Assembly: GCF_041431135.1 (NCBI RefSeq)
Contig: NZ_CP107799.1
Location: 806,001-870,000 of the forward strand
DNA: 64,000 nucleotides
Reading direction: 5' to 3'
From: Streptomyces sp. NBC_00554
Lineage (GTDB): Bacteria > Actinomycetota > Actinomycetes > Streptomycetales > Streptomycetaceae
The translations under genes and the position numbers were made by a program. The notes under the pieces are model-generated. The model had not been told where the DNA came from. It was given only the letters and a program-made list of their open reading frames with translations, and did no database searches. Each line of letters starts with the position of its first letter. The first letter of the stretch is position 1. This document shows, one piece after another, positions 43,245-52,645 of the stretch.

Positions 43245-44561
43245 ATGCGCAGAATCCGAGCCGCGGCCGCCGGTGCGGTCACTGTCTCCATGCTGACCGC
43301 CGTGACCGCCTGTGGTGGCGGCTCGTCGACGGACGGTGGATCCAATGACTCGCCGAAGACGCTGACCTACTGGGCCTCCAACCAGGGCGCCAGCGTCGAG
43401 ATCGACAAGAAGGTCCTCCAGCCCGAACTCGACAAGTTCGAGAAGGACACCGGCATCAAGGTGGAACTGGAGGTCGTGCCCTGGTCGGATCTGCTCAACC
43501 GGATCCTCACCGCGACCACCTCGGGCCAGGGCCCCGACGTCCTGAACATAGGCAACACCTGGAGCGCTTCGCTGCAGGCCACCGGGGCGCTGCTGCCCTG
43601 GGACACGAAGAACTTCGACAAGATCGGCGGCAAGGACCGCTTCGTCGACTCGGCGCTCGGCTCCACGGGCGCGCAGGGCCAGGACCCGGCCGCGGTGCCG
43701 CTGTACTCGATGTCGTACGCGCTCTACTACAACAAGAAGATGTTCGCCGACGCCGGCATCGCCAAGCCGCCGACCACCTGGGACGAGTTCGTCGCCGACG
43801 GCAAGAAGCTTTCCAAGGGCGGCAAGTGGGGAACGGCCTTCGAAGGCTCGAACCCCGCGGAGAACATCCACCATGCCGTCGTCTTCGCCAAGCAGCACGG
43901 GGGCGACTTCTTCACCGCCGACGGCAAGCCGGACTTCACCAACGACGGCGCGGTCGAGGGGGTCAAGCAATTCGTCGACCTGATGGCGACGGACAAGATC
44001 GTCGCGCCGGGCAACGCCGAGTACGCGCAGAACCAGTCCGTGAGCGACTTCGCCACGGGCAAGACGGGGATGCTGCTCTGGCAGTCCGCGTCCGCCAACC
44101 TGGAGTCGCAGGGCATGAGCGCGGACGACTTCGGCATCGCTCCGGTGCCCGTGCAGTCCGGCGCCCCGGGGACCGGCGACAACGTCAACTCGATGGTCAT
44201 GGGCATCAACCTGTCCGTCTTCAAGAACACCGACAACCTCGACGGCTCGACCAAGTTCGTGAAGTTCATGACCAGCGACGCCGAGCAGAAGATCCTCAAC
44301 ACGGCGTACAGCTCCATCCCGCCGGTCAAGACCGCCCAGACGGACGCCGCCTTCAACACCCCGGCTACCGCCGTGCTCAAGGACACGCTCGCCAAGAGCG
44401 CCGTCGCGGCTCCGCAGGTCGCTGACGAGTCCCAGTTCGAGACGGCCGTCGGTACGGCCATCAAGAACCTGTTCGCCGACGCCGCCGCCGGAAAGCCGGT
44501 GACCACGGAGTCGGTGAAGGCCCAGCTCGAGAAGGCCCAGACGCAGATGCCGACGAAGTGA
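43245..44561 (+). CDS. ABC transporter sugar-binding lipoprotein
   Basis: 438-residue extracytoplasmic solute-binding protein (family 1). Lipobox LTAVTAC near residue 24 gives a lipid-anchored protein; the mature part has LTYWASNQGA, FEKDTGIKVELEVVPWSDLLNRILTATTSGQGPDVLNIGNTW and LYYNKKMFADAGIAKPPTTWDEF, the classic carbohydrate-binding pattern. First gene of the operon; the ROK gene is divergent. With the GH1 enzyme downstream, a beta-glucoside or glucan oligosaccharide is the likely ligand (inference). Confidence 0.93.
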   Translation: MRRIRAAAAGAVTVSMLTAVTACGGGSSTDGGSNDSPKTLTYWASNQGASVEIDKKVLQPELDKFEKDTGIKVELEVVPWSDLLNRILTATTSGQGPDVLNIGNTWSASLQATGALLPWDTKNFDKIGGKDRFVDSALGSTGAQGQDPAAVPLYSMSYALYYNKKMFADAGIAKPPTTWDEFVADGKKLSKGGKWGTAFEGSNPAENIHHAVVFAKQHGGDFFTADGKPDFTNDGAVEGVKQFVDLMATDKIVAPGNAEYAQNQSVSDFATGKTGMLLWQSASANLESQGMSADDFGIAPVPVQSGAPGTGDNVNSMVMGINLSVFKNTDNLDGSTKFVKFMTSDAEQKILNTAYSSIPPVKTAQTDAAFNTPATAVLKDTLAKSAVAAPQVADESQFETAVGTAIKNLFADAAAGKPVTTESVKAQLEKAQTQMPTK

Positions 44562-45574
44562 GCGCGAGCACAAACATGACCACCACGACCGCCTCCCAAG
44601 AGGCCGGCGATCGCACGGTGCGCAAGAACTCCCCCGGTGCGGCGCGCGGCCCGCGCCGCCCCGGGCGGATCAAACGCATCGGACTGCCCTACCTGTTCCT
44701 TCTGCCCGCCCTGCTTCTCGAACTCCTAGTCCATCTGGTGCCGATGGTGATCGGCATCGTGATGAGCTTCAAGGAGCTCACGCAGTTCTACATCCGCGAC
44801 TGGGGCACCGCGCCCTGGTCCGGCCTTGACAACTACAAGGTGACGGTGGACTTCGACGCGCCCGTCGGCAAGGCGCTGCTCGACTCGTTCTTCGCCACCG
44901 TCGGCTTCACCCTGCTCTCGGTCGGCCTGTGCTGGCTGATCGGCACGGCGGCCGCGCTCTGCATGCAGGACGCCTTCCGGGGCCGCGGTCTGCTGCGCGC
45001 CCTGTTCCTGGTGCCGTACGCGCTGCCCGTCTACGCGGCCGTCATCACCTGGGTGTTCATGTTCCAGCACGACAACGGCCTGGTGAACCACGTCCTGCAC
45101 GACCAGCTCGGCATCACCGACAAGCCGTCCTTCTGGCTCCTCGGCGACAACGCCTTCTACGCGCTGCTCACCGTGTCCGTGTGGAAGGGCTGGCCGTTCG
45201 CCTTCCTCATCGTCATGGCGGGCCTGCAGAACATCCCCAAGGACCTGTACGAGGCGGCCGCCCTCGACGGCGCCGGTGTGTGGCAGCAGATCCGCCGCAT
45301 CACCCTGCCCTCACTGCGGCCCGTCAACCAGGTACTGATCCTGGTCCTGTTCCTGTGGACGTTCAACGACTTCAACACGCCGTACGTCCTGTTCGGCAAA
45401 ACAGCTCCGCCGGCCGCGGACCTCATCTCGGTGCACATCTACCAGGCGTCGTTCGTGAACTGGAACTTCGGCTATGGCTCCGCCATGTCCGTCCTGCTGC
45501 TGCTCTTCCTGCTCGTCGTGACGGGCGTCTACCTCCTGCTGACCTCCCGAGGAAGGAAGACGTCCGATGTCTAG
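44558..45574 (+). CDS. ABC sugar transporter permease (MalF type)
   Basis: 338-residue inner membrane permease with six core segments. The cytoplasmic EAA loop is present: LYEAAALDGAGVWQQIRRITLPSLRP. GTG 44558 overlaps the binding-protein stop (GTGA); ATG 44576 is also possible. It pairs with the next permease. No ATPase gene is in the operon, as is usual in Streptomyces where the shared MsiK ATPase serves several sugar importers. Confidence 0.92.
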   Translation: MSASTNMTTTTASQEAGDRTVRKNSPGAARGPRRPGRIKRIGLPYLFLLPALLLELLVHLVPMVIGIVMSFKELTQFYIRDWGTAPWSGLDNYKVTVDFDAPVGKALLDSFFATVGFTLLSVGLCWLIGTAAALCMQDAFRGRGLLRALFLVPYALPVYAAVITWVFMFQHDNGLVNHVLHDQLGITDKPSFWLLGDNAFYALLTVSVWKGWPFAFLIVMAGLQNIPKDLYEAAALDGAGVWQQIRRITLPSLRPVNQVLILVLFLWTFNDFNTPYVLFGKTAPPAADLISVHIYQASFVNWNFGYGSAMSVLLLLFLLVVTGVYLLLTSRGRKTSDV

Positions 45575-46439
45575 TACCTCCACGAAGTTCCGCTCCCCGA
45601 TGGCCCAGCCGCAGTCCTTCCTCTGGACCCGGCGGATCTTCCTCACCCTGCTCACCGGCTTCGTCCTGGTGCCCGTCTACGTCATGGTCTCCAGCTCGCT
45701 GAAGCCCTTGCAGGACGTCCAGACGAAGTTCCAATGGGTGCCGAGCAGCCTGACCATCCGCCCGTACATCGACATCTGGACGACGATCCCGCTCGCCAGG
45801 TACTTCGTGAACTCGCTGATCGTGGCGGGCGCCGCGACGGCCTGCTCGGTGGTGATCGCGGTCTTCTCGGCCTACGCCGTCAGCCGCTACAACTTCCGCG
45901 GCAAGCGCGTCTTCACGGTCACCGTGCTGTCCACCCAGATGTTCCCCGGCATCCTCTTCCTGCTGCCGCTGTTCCTTCTCTACGTCAACATCGGCAACGC
46001 CACCGGCATCGCCCTGTTCGGATCCCGCGGCGGTCTGATCCTGACGTATCTCACCTTCTCCCTCCCGTTCTCGATCTGGATGCTGATCGGGTACTTCGAC
46101 TCCGTGCCGCGCGACCTGGACGAGGCGGCACTGGTGGACGGCTGCGGGCCGCTCGGCGCGCTGTTCCGGGTCGTCGTGCCGGCCGCGATCCCCGGCATCA
46201 TCGCGGTCGCCGTCTACGCCTTCATGACCGCCTGGGGCGAGGTGCTGTTCGCCTCGGTGATGACCAACGAGGAGACCCGCACACTCGCCGTCGGGCTCCA
46301 GGGCTACTCCACGCTCTACAACGTCTACTGGAACCAGATCATGGCCGCGTCGCTCGTCGTCAGCGTCCCCGTGGTCGCCGGCTTCCTGCTCCTCCAGCGC
46401 TTTCTGGTCACCGGGCTCACCGCGGGAGCCGTCAAGTGA
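45567..46439 (+). CDS. ABC sugar transporter permease (MalG type)
   Basis: 290-residue permease with six segments and the EAA loop [59 protein letters not shown] is typical of MalG-type partners. It overlaps the previous permease by eight bases, and its stop is followed at once by the GH1 gene. Confidence 0.92.
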   Translation: MSSTSTKFRSPMAQPQSFLWTRRIFLTLLTGFVLVPVYVMVSSSLKPLQDVQTKFQWVPSSLTIRPYIDIWTTIPLARYFVNSLIVAGAATACSVVIAVFSAYAVSRYNFRGKRVFTVTVLSTQMFPGILFLLPLFLLYVNIGNATGIALFGSRGGLILTYLTFSLPFSIWMLIGYFDSVPRDLDEAALVDGCGPLGALFRVVVPAAIPGIIAVAVYAFMTAWGEVLFASVMTNEETRTLAVGLQGYSTLYNVYWNQIMAASLVVSVPVVAGFLLLQRFLVTGLTAGAVK

Positions 46440-46468
46440 CCAACTCTCCTCTCCCCGAAGGGACTTCC

Positions 46469-47827
46469 GTGACCATCGACCTTGCCGCCCTCCCCGAGGA
46501 CTTCCTGTGGGGCACGGCCACGTCGGCCTACCAGATCGAGGGCGCCGTCGCCGAGGACGGCCGCTCCCCCTCCATCTGGGACACCTTCTCGCACACCCCC
46601 GGCAAGATCGACAACGGCGACGACGGGGACCTCGCCTGCGATCACTACCACCGCTGGCGCGAGGACATCGGGGTCATGCGCCAACTGGGCACCAACGCCT
46701 ACCGGTTGTCCATCGCATGGCCACGCGTGATGCCGGGCGGCGACGGCCCGGTCAACGCCAAGGGTCTCGACTTCTACGACGGGCTGATCGACGCCCTCCT
46801 GGAGGCGGGCATCACCCCGTCCGTCACCCTCTACCACTGGGACCTGCCGCAGGTACTGCAGGACCGGGGCGGCTGGCCCGTCCGCGACACGGCCCACCAC
46901 TTCGCGTCGTACGCGGCGGTCGTCGCGGACCGCCTCGGTGACCGCGTCAAGCACTGGACCACGCTCAACGAGCCGCTGTGCTCGGCCTGGATCGGCCACC
47001 TGGAGGGCCTGATGGCCCCGGGCTGGACGGACCTCACGGCCGCGGTGCGGACCTCGTACCACCTCCTCCTCGGCCACGGCCTCGCCACCCAGGCGATCCG
47101 CGCGGCCGTCCCCGGCGCCCAGGTCGGCATCGTCAACAACCTCTCCTACATCGAGGCCGCCACCGACCGCCCCGAGGATGTGGCCGCGGCCCGTCGGCTC
47201 GACGGCCACACCAACCGCTGGTGGCTCGACCCGGTGCACGGCCGCGGCTTCCCGGCGGACATGCAGGAGGTCTACGGAGTCGAACTCCCCGAGCAGCAGG
47301 GCGACTTGGAGACCATCGCGGCGCCCCTGGACTGGCTGGGCCTCAACTACTACTTCCCGTCCACGGTCGCCGACGACCCCACCGGCCAGGCGCCCCGAGT
47401 CCGCACGGTCCGCCGTCTCGGCGTACCCCGCACCGCCATGGACTGGGAGGTCGACGCCGCCGGCATCGAGAACCTGCTGCTCCGCCTGACGAACGACTAC
47501 GGCGCGCGCAAGATCTACGTCACCGAGAACGGCTCCGCCTATCCCGACATCGTGCGTCCCGACGGGACCGTCGACGACCCCGAGCGCACCGAGTACCTGG
47601 AGCAGCACCTCGCGGCCTGCGCCTCGGCGGCCCGCCAGGGCGTTCCGCTCGCCGGCTACTTCGCGTGGTCGCTGCTCGACAACTTCGAGTGGGCGTACGG
47701 CTACGACAAGCGCTTCGGGCTCGTGCACGTGGACTACAAGACGCAGCGGCGCACGATCAAGGGGAGCGGGCACCGGTACGCGGACATCATCCGGGCGCAT
47801 GGGAGGAAGCGGCGGAACGCGGCCTGA
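46469..47827 (+). CDS. GH1 beta-glucosidase
   Basis: 452-residue cytosolic family 1 glycosidase. Acid/base Glu in [16 protein letters not shown], nucleophile Glu in [13 protein letters not shown], and the N-terminal [21 protein letters not shown] signature. No signal peptide, so it cleaves imported oligosaccharides. GTG 46469 has GAAGGGA five bases upstream; GTG 46436 overlapping the permease stop is an alternative. It completes an import-and-hydrolysis unit like the cellobiose ceb-bglC operon, but with a ROK rather than LacI regulator. Confidence 0.93.
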   Translation: MTIDLAALPEDFLWGTATSAYQIEGAVAEDGRSPSIWDTFSHTPGKIDNGDDGDLACDHYHRWREDIGVMRQLGTNAYRLSIAWPRVMPGGDGPVNAKGLDFYDGLIDALLEAGITPSVTLYHWDLPQVLQDRGGWPVRDTAHHFASYAAVVADRLGDRVKHWTTLNEPLCSAWIGHLEGLMAPGWTDLTAAVRTSYHLLLGHGLATQAIRAAVPGAQVGIVNNLSYIEAATDRPEDVAAARRLDGHTNRWWLDPVHGRGFPADMQEVYGVELPEQQGDLETIAAPLDWLGLNYYFPSTVADDPTGQAPRVRTVRRLGVPRTAMDWEVDAAGIENLLLRLTNDYGARKIYVTENGSAYPDIVRPDGTVDDPERTEYLEQHLAACASAARQGVPLAGYFAWSLLDNFEWAYGYDKRFGLVHVDYKTQRRTIKGSGHRYADIIRAHGRKRRNAA

Positions 47828-47921
47828 TTCCCGGCCGGTTCGGCTGATTTGAAAGACCTACGCTCGCGTGGGCGTTCCGGTGGGCCCTCTGTCTCAGGTG
47901 GGCCCACCGGTCCGTTCGGAC

Positions 47922-50900
47922 TCATCCGGCCGCGTAGACGTCCTCGACGTAACGCCCGGACGCGATCAGGTCGTTCAGCCAGCGCTCGGAGTCACCGCCC
48001 GGAGTGCGGTCGGCGTGGAGCGCACGGAAGGCCTCACGGACGCCGGGTGCCATCCGGGAGCCGTCGCCGCAGACGTAGACACGGGCTCCGGCGTTCAGCA
48101 GGTCCCAGACCTCGTCCGCCTCGGCGGCGATCCGGTGCTGTACGAAGGTGACTCCCCCGACAGGGGCCGCGCTGAAGGCCGGGCGCAGGGAGACCGCCCC
48201 GGCGGCCTCGGCGGCGCGGAGTTCATCGGCGTGGAGGAAGTCCGCGTCCGGGGCGTCACAGCCGAAATAGCAGACGGCCGGGGTGAGTTGGCCTCCCGTT
48301 TCGACTCCGCCCGCGATACGCGCGCGGCGGTCTGCGATGGCTCCGCGGAAGGGCGCGAGTCCCGTGCCCGCCGCGACCATGACGACCGGAGAGGAGTCGT
48401 CGACCCGGAACGCCTCGCGGCAGGGCTGGATACGGGCAAGCACGGTCTCGTCGGGCTTGACCGCGTTCAGGTAGGAGGAGCCCACTCCCCTGTACGTCCC
48501 GTTGCCGGAGCGGGCCGGGGCCTCCAGGAGCGAGACCATCAGGTCGACGCGGGCCGGGTCGGTCGCCGGGGACGAGGAGACCGAGTAGTGGCGCGGGCGC
48601 AGCGGCGTGAGCAGGTCTTGGAGGAGGGGCGGCCAGTCGAGCGCGCCGCGCAGGGCCGGGTGTGCCTCGATGACCTCGACCAGTGTCCGCGGGTCGTCCG
48701 CGAGCGCCGCGAGTTCCCGGCGCTCCGGTGGGCACGGATTGGCCGCGGCGAGGACGGACAGCTGGTCGGCTGTCGGACGCTCCTGCAACTCGACGTGGTG
48801 TGACAGGAGTTGACGTACCGTCAGTGGCCGGTCGACCGTGATTCCGTCGCGGCGAGGTCGGACGGCCCGGATGTCCAGAACCGTGTCCAGGTCGAGGCCG
48901 AGCGCGGTGGCGGTCCGCTCGACGAGGTCCGGGTCGTTGACGGGAAGCACCGTGAGGTGGTCGCCGGTGCGGTAGGTCACGCCGTCCGGCAGCGCCAGGC
49001 GGAGGAAGCGCTTGGCCCTCGGGTGGCCCGGCGCGGTGAGGTCGTACGCCTCGGTGACGGTCATGGGGACGAGGCCGTGCCGCTCTGCGAGCGCGTCGAG
49101 GGGGCCGCCGGTCACCGTGCGGACCTCGTACGCGGGCATCGGCTCCTCGGTGCCGTCCGTGGCGTCGGGGTCGCCGTGCCGCTCGAGGAGGGCGGCGCAC
49201 AGTCGGGCCGTGAAGGCGCGGACCGCGCCGCCGAGGTCGCCCGAGGCGTCGGCAGCCGTGCGCTCCAGGAACCGCGTGCCGCCCAGTTCCGCGAGGCGCT
49301 CGTCGATTCGGGTCGGGAAGTGCTGGTAGGTGGCGGCCCAGTTGCGGTCGCCGACACCCAGCACGGCGTAGGTGAGGTCGTCGGCCCGCTCGGTCCCGTC
49401 GAGCCGGGCGGCGAAGGCGGTGGCGTCGTCCGTGGGCTGTCCGTTGTAGGAGGCGGCGGTGATGACGACGAGGCGGTCGGTGGGCAGACCGGCGGCGTAG
49501 GCGTCGAGGGGTGCCACTTCCGTCTCGCAGCCGATCGCCATGGCCTCGTCAGCGAGGGAGGCGGCGAACTCGCGGCAGGTGCCGTAGTTGCTGCCGTGCA
49601 GGAAGAGGGCGCGGGTGCCGGGGCGTACGCGGGAGGGCAGGGCGGACCGCGGGTCGGACGATGCCTCCGACGGGATCTGGACCGCGCCCGGCATCGGGGC
49701 GTGGACGCGGTCGGCGGCCGTGCGCGGTGAGAGCGTGAGCGTGAACCCGTCGGGCTTGAGGGTGAGGGTCTCCTTGACCGTCAGCCGGTAGTCGGCGTGG
49801 TCGTGCAGGCGGTAGCGGTGGACGATCATCGCCAGGAGCATGGTCGCCTCGTGGAGCGCGAACTGCCGCCCGATGCAGGCGCGTTCACCGGTTCCGAAAG
49901 GCTTGAAGGCGTGCGGTGAGCGTGCGGCCTCCGCCTCCGGTGTGAAACGGGACGGGTCGAACAGCTCGGGGTTGTCGCCCCAGACCGGCTGCCTGTGCAG
50001 CATCGGCCCGAGCACGGTGACCGTCTCCCCGGCACGCAGCGGGATCCGGCCGCCGAGCACGGTGTCCTCGCGGGCGAGCCGGCTGAACGCGGCGGCGGTC
50101 GGGTAAAGCCGCAGCGCTTCGTTGAGCACCTGCCGGGTGTAGGTGAGCCGCCCGACCTCGTCGAACGTCGGCTCGAGGTCGGCCGTACCGCCCCACAGCG
50201 CGTCGACCTCGCGCTGCACAAGCTGGAGTACGACGGGGTGCTTGGCCAGGTAGTACAGCGCGAACGACATCGCTCCGGACGTCGTCTCATGGCCCGCGAT
50301 GAGGAAGGTGATCACCTGGTTGCGGATGTTGGCGGTGTCGAGCGTGCTGCCGTCGGCGGGGTGCTCGGCGGTGAGCATGAGCCCGAGGAGGTCGTCGGCC
50401 TGGTCCTGTTCCTCCCCCACGCGGGCAGCGATCACGTCGTCGACGACCCGCGCGAGATAGTCCGCGTCCGCCCGGAAGGCCGCATCCGCCGCCGCGTGGT
50501 CGCTGCCCGGCGTGCGGGCCAGCCGCGTCATGCTCCACTCCAGGCAGCGGACCATCGACTCGACGAAGGGATGCGGTTCGTCCCGCTCGAAGGAGCCGAA
50601 GTCGTAGCCGAATCCGGCGAGTCCGATGGTGTCGAGCGTCATCCGCGTCATGTCGTCGGGGACGTTCACGGGCTCACCGTCGCGAGCGCCGCGGTCCCAG
50701 GACTCGATCAGGCGGTTCGCCACGCGCAGCATCACGGGGTGGTATGTGCGCATGGAGCCCAGCGCGAACGCGGGCATCAGGATGTCGTGCGCCTTGGCCC
50801 AGTTGAGCTCGTCGTTGTACGCGGTGAACAGTCCGTCGGCGGCGAACTCACGGACGTTCTCGAGTGCGGGCCCGATCGCCTTCGCGAACCGGCTCTCGTC

Positions 50901-51206
50901 GGCCAGATCGGTGACCAGGTCAAGGTCGCTCACGAAGAGCGCGTCCCTGCCGTGCAGCCGTCGTACGAGCGCGGGTCCGTGCTCGCGCATCAGTCCCATC
51001 ACCTGCTGGAGCGGGGTGCGGCCGGGGCCGGTGGCGGAGATGTCGATCAGGGGGAGGCCGTGGGGGGACGGGCCCTGGCCGGGCAGGTCGTGGGGGGTGC
51101 CTGCTGCTTGGGGAGTGCCTACGGCTTGAGGGGTGCCTGCTGCTTGGGAAGTGCCTACGGCTTGGGGGGTATCTGCGGCTTGGGGGTGCGGCGCGGTGGG
51201 GGGCAT
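47922..51206 (-). CDS. Self-sufficient cytochrome P450/NADPH-P450 reductase (CYP102 type)
   Basis: 1,094-residue fusion of the P450-BM3 class. P450 part: I-helix FLIAGHETTSGAMSF, EALR, haem loop PFGTGERACIGRQFAL. Then flavodoxin (LFLHGSNYGTCREFAASLADEA), FAD domain with RHYSVSSSP and NADPH binding up to RYVEDVYAAG. It needs no separate redox partner and usually hydroxylates medium-chain fatty acids. The N-terminal 40 residues carry five copies of a QAAGTP-type hexapeptide, extra to the family. Start ATG 51206 has a poor ribosome site. Confidence 0.94.
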   Translation of the reverse strand: MPPTAPHPQAADTPQAVGTSQAAGTPQAVGTPQAAGTPHDLPGQGPSPHGLPLIDISATGPGRTPLQQVMGLMREHGPALVRRLHGRDALFVSDLDLVTDLADESRFAKAIGPALENVREFAADGLFTAYNDELNWAKAHDILMPAFALGSMRTYHPVMLRVANRLIESWDRGARDGEPVNVPDDMTRMTLDTIGLAGFGYDFGSFERDEPHPFVESMVRCLEWSMTRLARTPGSDHAAADAAFRADADYLARVVDDVIAARVGEEQDQADDLLGLMLTAEHPADGSTLDTANIRNQVITFLIAGHETTSGAMSFALYYLAKHPVVLQLVQREVDALWGGTADLEPTFDEVGRLTYTRQVLNEALRLYPTAAAFSRLAREDTVLGGRIPLRAGETVTVLGPMLHRQPVWGDNPELFDPSRFTPEAEAARSPHAFKPFGTGERACIGRQFALHEATMLLAMIVHRYRLHDHADYRLTVKETLTLKPDGFTLTLSPRTAADRVHAPMPGAVQIPSEASSDPRSALPSRVRPGTRALFLHGSNYGTCREFAASLADEAMAIGCETEVAPLDAYAAGLPTDRLVVITAASYNGQPTDDATAFAARLDGTERADDLTYAVLGVGDRNWAATYQHFPTRIDERLAELGGTRFLERTAADASGDLGGAVRAFTARLCAALLERHGDPDATDGTEEPMPAYEVRTVTGGPLDALAERHGLVPMTVTEAYDLTAPGHPRAKRFLRLALPDGVTYRTGDHLTVLPVNDPDLVERTATALGLDLDTVLDIRAVRPRRDGITVDRPLTVRQLLSHHVELQERPTADQLSVLAAANPCPPERRELAALADDPRTLVEVIEAHPALRGALDWPPLLQDLLTPLRPRHYSVSSSPATDPARVDLMVSLLEAPARSGNGTYRGVGSSYLNAVKPDETVLARIQPCREAFRVDDSSPVVMVAAGTGLAPFRGAIADRRARIAGGVETGGQLTPAVCYFGCDAPDADFLHADELRAAEAAGAVSLRPAFSAAPVGGVTFVQHRIAAEADEVWDLLNAGARVYVCGDGSRMAPGVREAFRALHADRTPGGDSERWLNDLIASGRYVEDVYAAG
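51097..51190. repeat. 18-base tandem repeats in the CYP102-type gene start
   Basis: GTGCCTGC-type units recur at 51097, 51115, 51133, 51151 and 51169, exactly 18 bases apart, encoding five hexapeptides (QAADTP, QAVGTS, QAAGTP, QAVGTP, QAAGTP) on the minus strand. Confidence 0.85.
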
Positions 51207-51521
51207 GGCGCTACAACTGCCTTTCGCGGTACGGGGAGTACTGCGATCCAGCTTGATCGCGTGGCATAGGCCGCCCGCGCCGTGGCACTACATGATTGTG
51301 CAGTCGAAAGTTTGCGACAGCACTTGCGGAGGCCGTGAGAAGCGGAATGCCCAAGTCCTCGGTCCGGACTCTGCACCCGGTCGGCGCCGACCGGCGGCGA
51401 CGCTTGTGGGGCTGCGGCGCCGCCCGTGCGGGAGCACGATGGAGTCAGCGGTACCGCGGCCGGCACAGGACCACGTGGACTGCGACCACGACGACCCGCG
51501 ACAACCCCGGGACGGCCACCG
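51207..51521. other. Divergent intergenic region between CYP102-type and VOC genes
   Basis: No gene supported; frames across it are low-complexity shadows. It must hold both promoters. I see no clear palindrome or consensus promoter. AT content rises near 51290-51325. Confidence 0.55.
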
Positions 51522-51890
51522 ATGACAGGCGAACCGACTTTCTTCGAACTCGGCGTGGCCGACCCCGAGCGCGGGCGCGTCTTCTACCAGGCCCTCTTCG
51601 GCTGGACCCTGGAACCCGGCCCCAGCGGGCGCGGCTTCGCCATCAGCACCGGCGGCGTCCCGGGCGGCCTGCACGGCGGCGACAAGAACGCCTCCCCCTA
51701 CCTGTTCTTCCGCGTCGACGACCTGGACACCGCCGTCGCCAAGGTCCGTGAACTGGGCGGCACCATCGAGGACATCGGTGAGGACGGCGACGAGGACGGC
51801 GAGTCGACCGCCCGCTTCGGCCGGTTCAAGCTGTGCCGCGACGACCAGGGCTCGGCCTTCGGACTGCATCAGCCGCCGGGGGGCCAGTGA
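51522..51890 (+). CDS. VOC family protein
   Basis: 122-residue vicinal-oxygen-chelate protein: TFFELGVADPERGRVFYQALFGWTLEPGPSGRGFAIST, then PYLFFRVDDLDTAVAKVRELGGTIED and a Gly/Asp-rich loop before FGLHQPP. It belongs to the group with one copy of the beta-alpha-beta3 module often annotated as hydroxylase/glyoxalase-like. ATG 51522 matches the domain start. Confidence 0.88.
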   Translation: MTGEPTFFELGVADPERGRVFYQALFGWTLEPGPSGRGFAISTGGVPGGLHGGDKNASPYLFFRVDDLDTAVAKVRELGGTIEDIGEDGDEDGESTARFGRFKLCRDDQGSAFGLHQPPGGQ

Positions 51891-52023
51891 GGGGTGGAGC
51901 TGCGGGGGAACCTCGGGCAGCCTCTCTTGACCTTGACGCAACGGCAGGGTTTCTACTGAGAGCCATGCGGATCTGAGCGATCACCTCGCTCGTCGGGGCG
52001 ATCCCACCAGAGAGGACACCGAG

Positions 52024-52467
52024 ATGGCTACCGAGATGGACACCACCGTGGACAAGAACCTGGCCCGGTTGCGCACTGCCTACGCGACGCTGGAACGCGG
52101 CGATCTCGACGCGTGTGTCGAGATGCTGACGGAGAACTTCATCGCCAACGTCCCCGGGGTACCCGACCCGCTGTACGGTCGGGAGACCTGGCGGCTCGGG
52201 GCTCAGGCCATGCTGGAAGGCTTCCCTGACCTGCAGATCAATGTCGAGGACATGTTCGGCGTCGACGACAATGTGGCGGTGCGGGTCCACTTCCGCGGAA
52301 CGCATCGGGGCGACTTTCAAGGGGTCGCGGCGACGGACCGACAGGTCAGTTTCCGCAGCATCGAGATCTACCGCATCGAGGGTGACAAAATCGCCGAGGA
52401 ATGGGTCGCCCCAGACATCATCAGCCTCATGCAGCAGATCTCGTCCCCGCCGGCCACTGACCAGTAA
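52024..52467 (+). CDS. SnoaL-like/ester cyclase family protein
   Basis: 147-residue NTF2-like protein with LRTAYATLERGDLDACVEMLTENFIANVPGVPDPLYGRE near the start, VAVRVHFRGTHRGDF in the core and a C-terminal EWVAPDIISLMQQ. It resembles the SnoaL polyketide-cyclase-like or ester-cyclase group; no polyketide genes adjoin, so a metabolic or unknown role is more likely. GAGAGGA lies upstream of ATG 52024. Confidence 0.87.
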   Translation: MATEMDTTVDKNLARLRTAYATLERGDLDACVEMLTENFIANVPGVPDPLYGRETWRLGAQAMLEGFPDLQINVEDMFGVDDNVAVRVHFRGTHRGDFQGVAATDRQVSFRSIEIYRIEGDKIAEEWVAPDIISLMQQISSPPATDQ

Positions 52468-52645
52468 CCTCAGGGTGAAATCAACTCAGTTGCCGTCCGC
52501 CGGTCGAAGCGGATGATGCGCAGACATCTGCCATAGCGGAACGCACCGCCCTGGCCCTGAACACCGTGAATGACGCCCGTAGATGAAGCGCCGCCGATAC
52601 GCTGGAGGGCGGCCATGAACCGGGGGCGGGGCTGGGGGCGGGGGC

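Noticed and set aside
43245-47827. Orthologous cebEFG-bglC cellobiose operon
   Set aside because: Gene order is similar, but the regulator is ROK rather than LacI and no CebR box (TGGGAGCGCTCCCA) was found in the gap.
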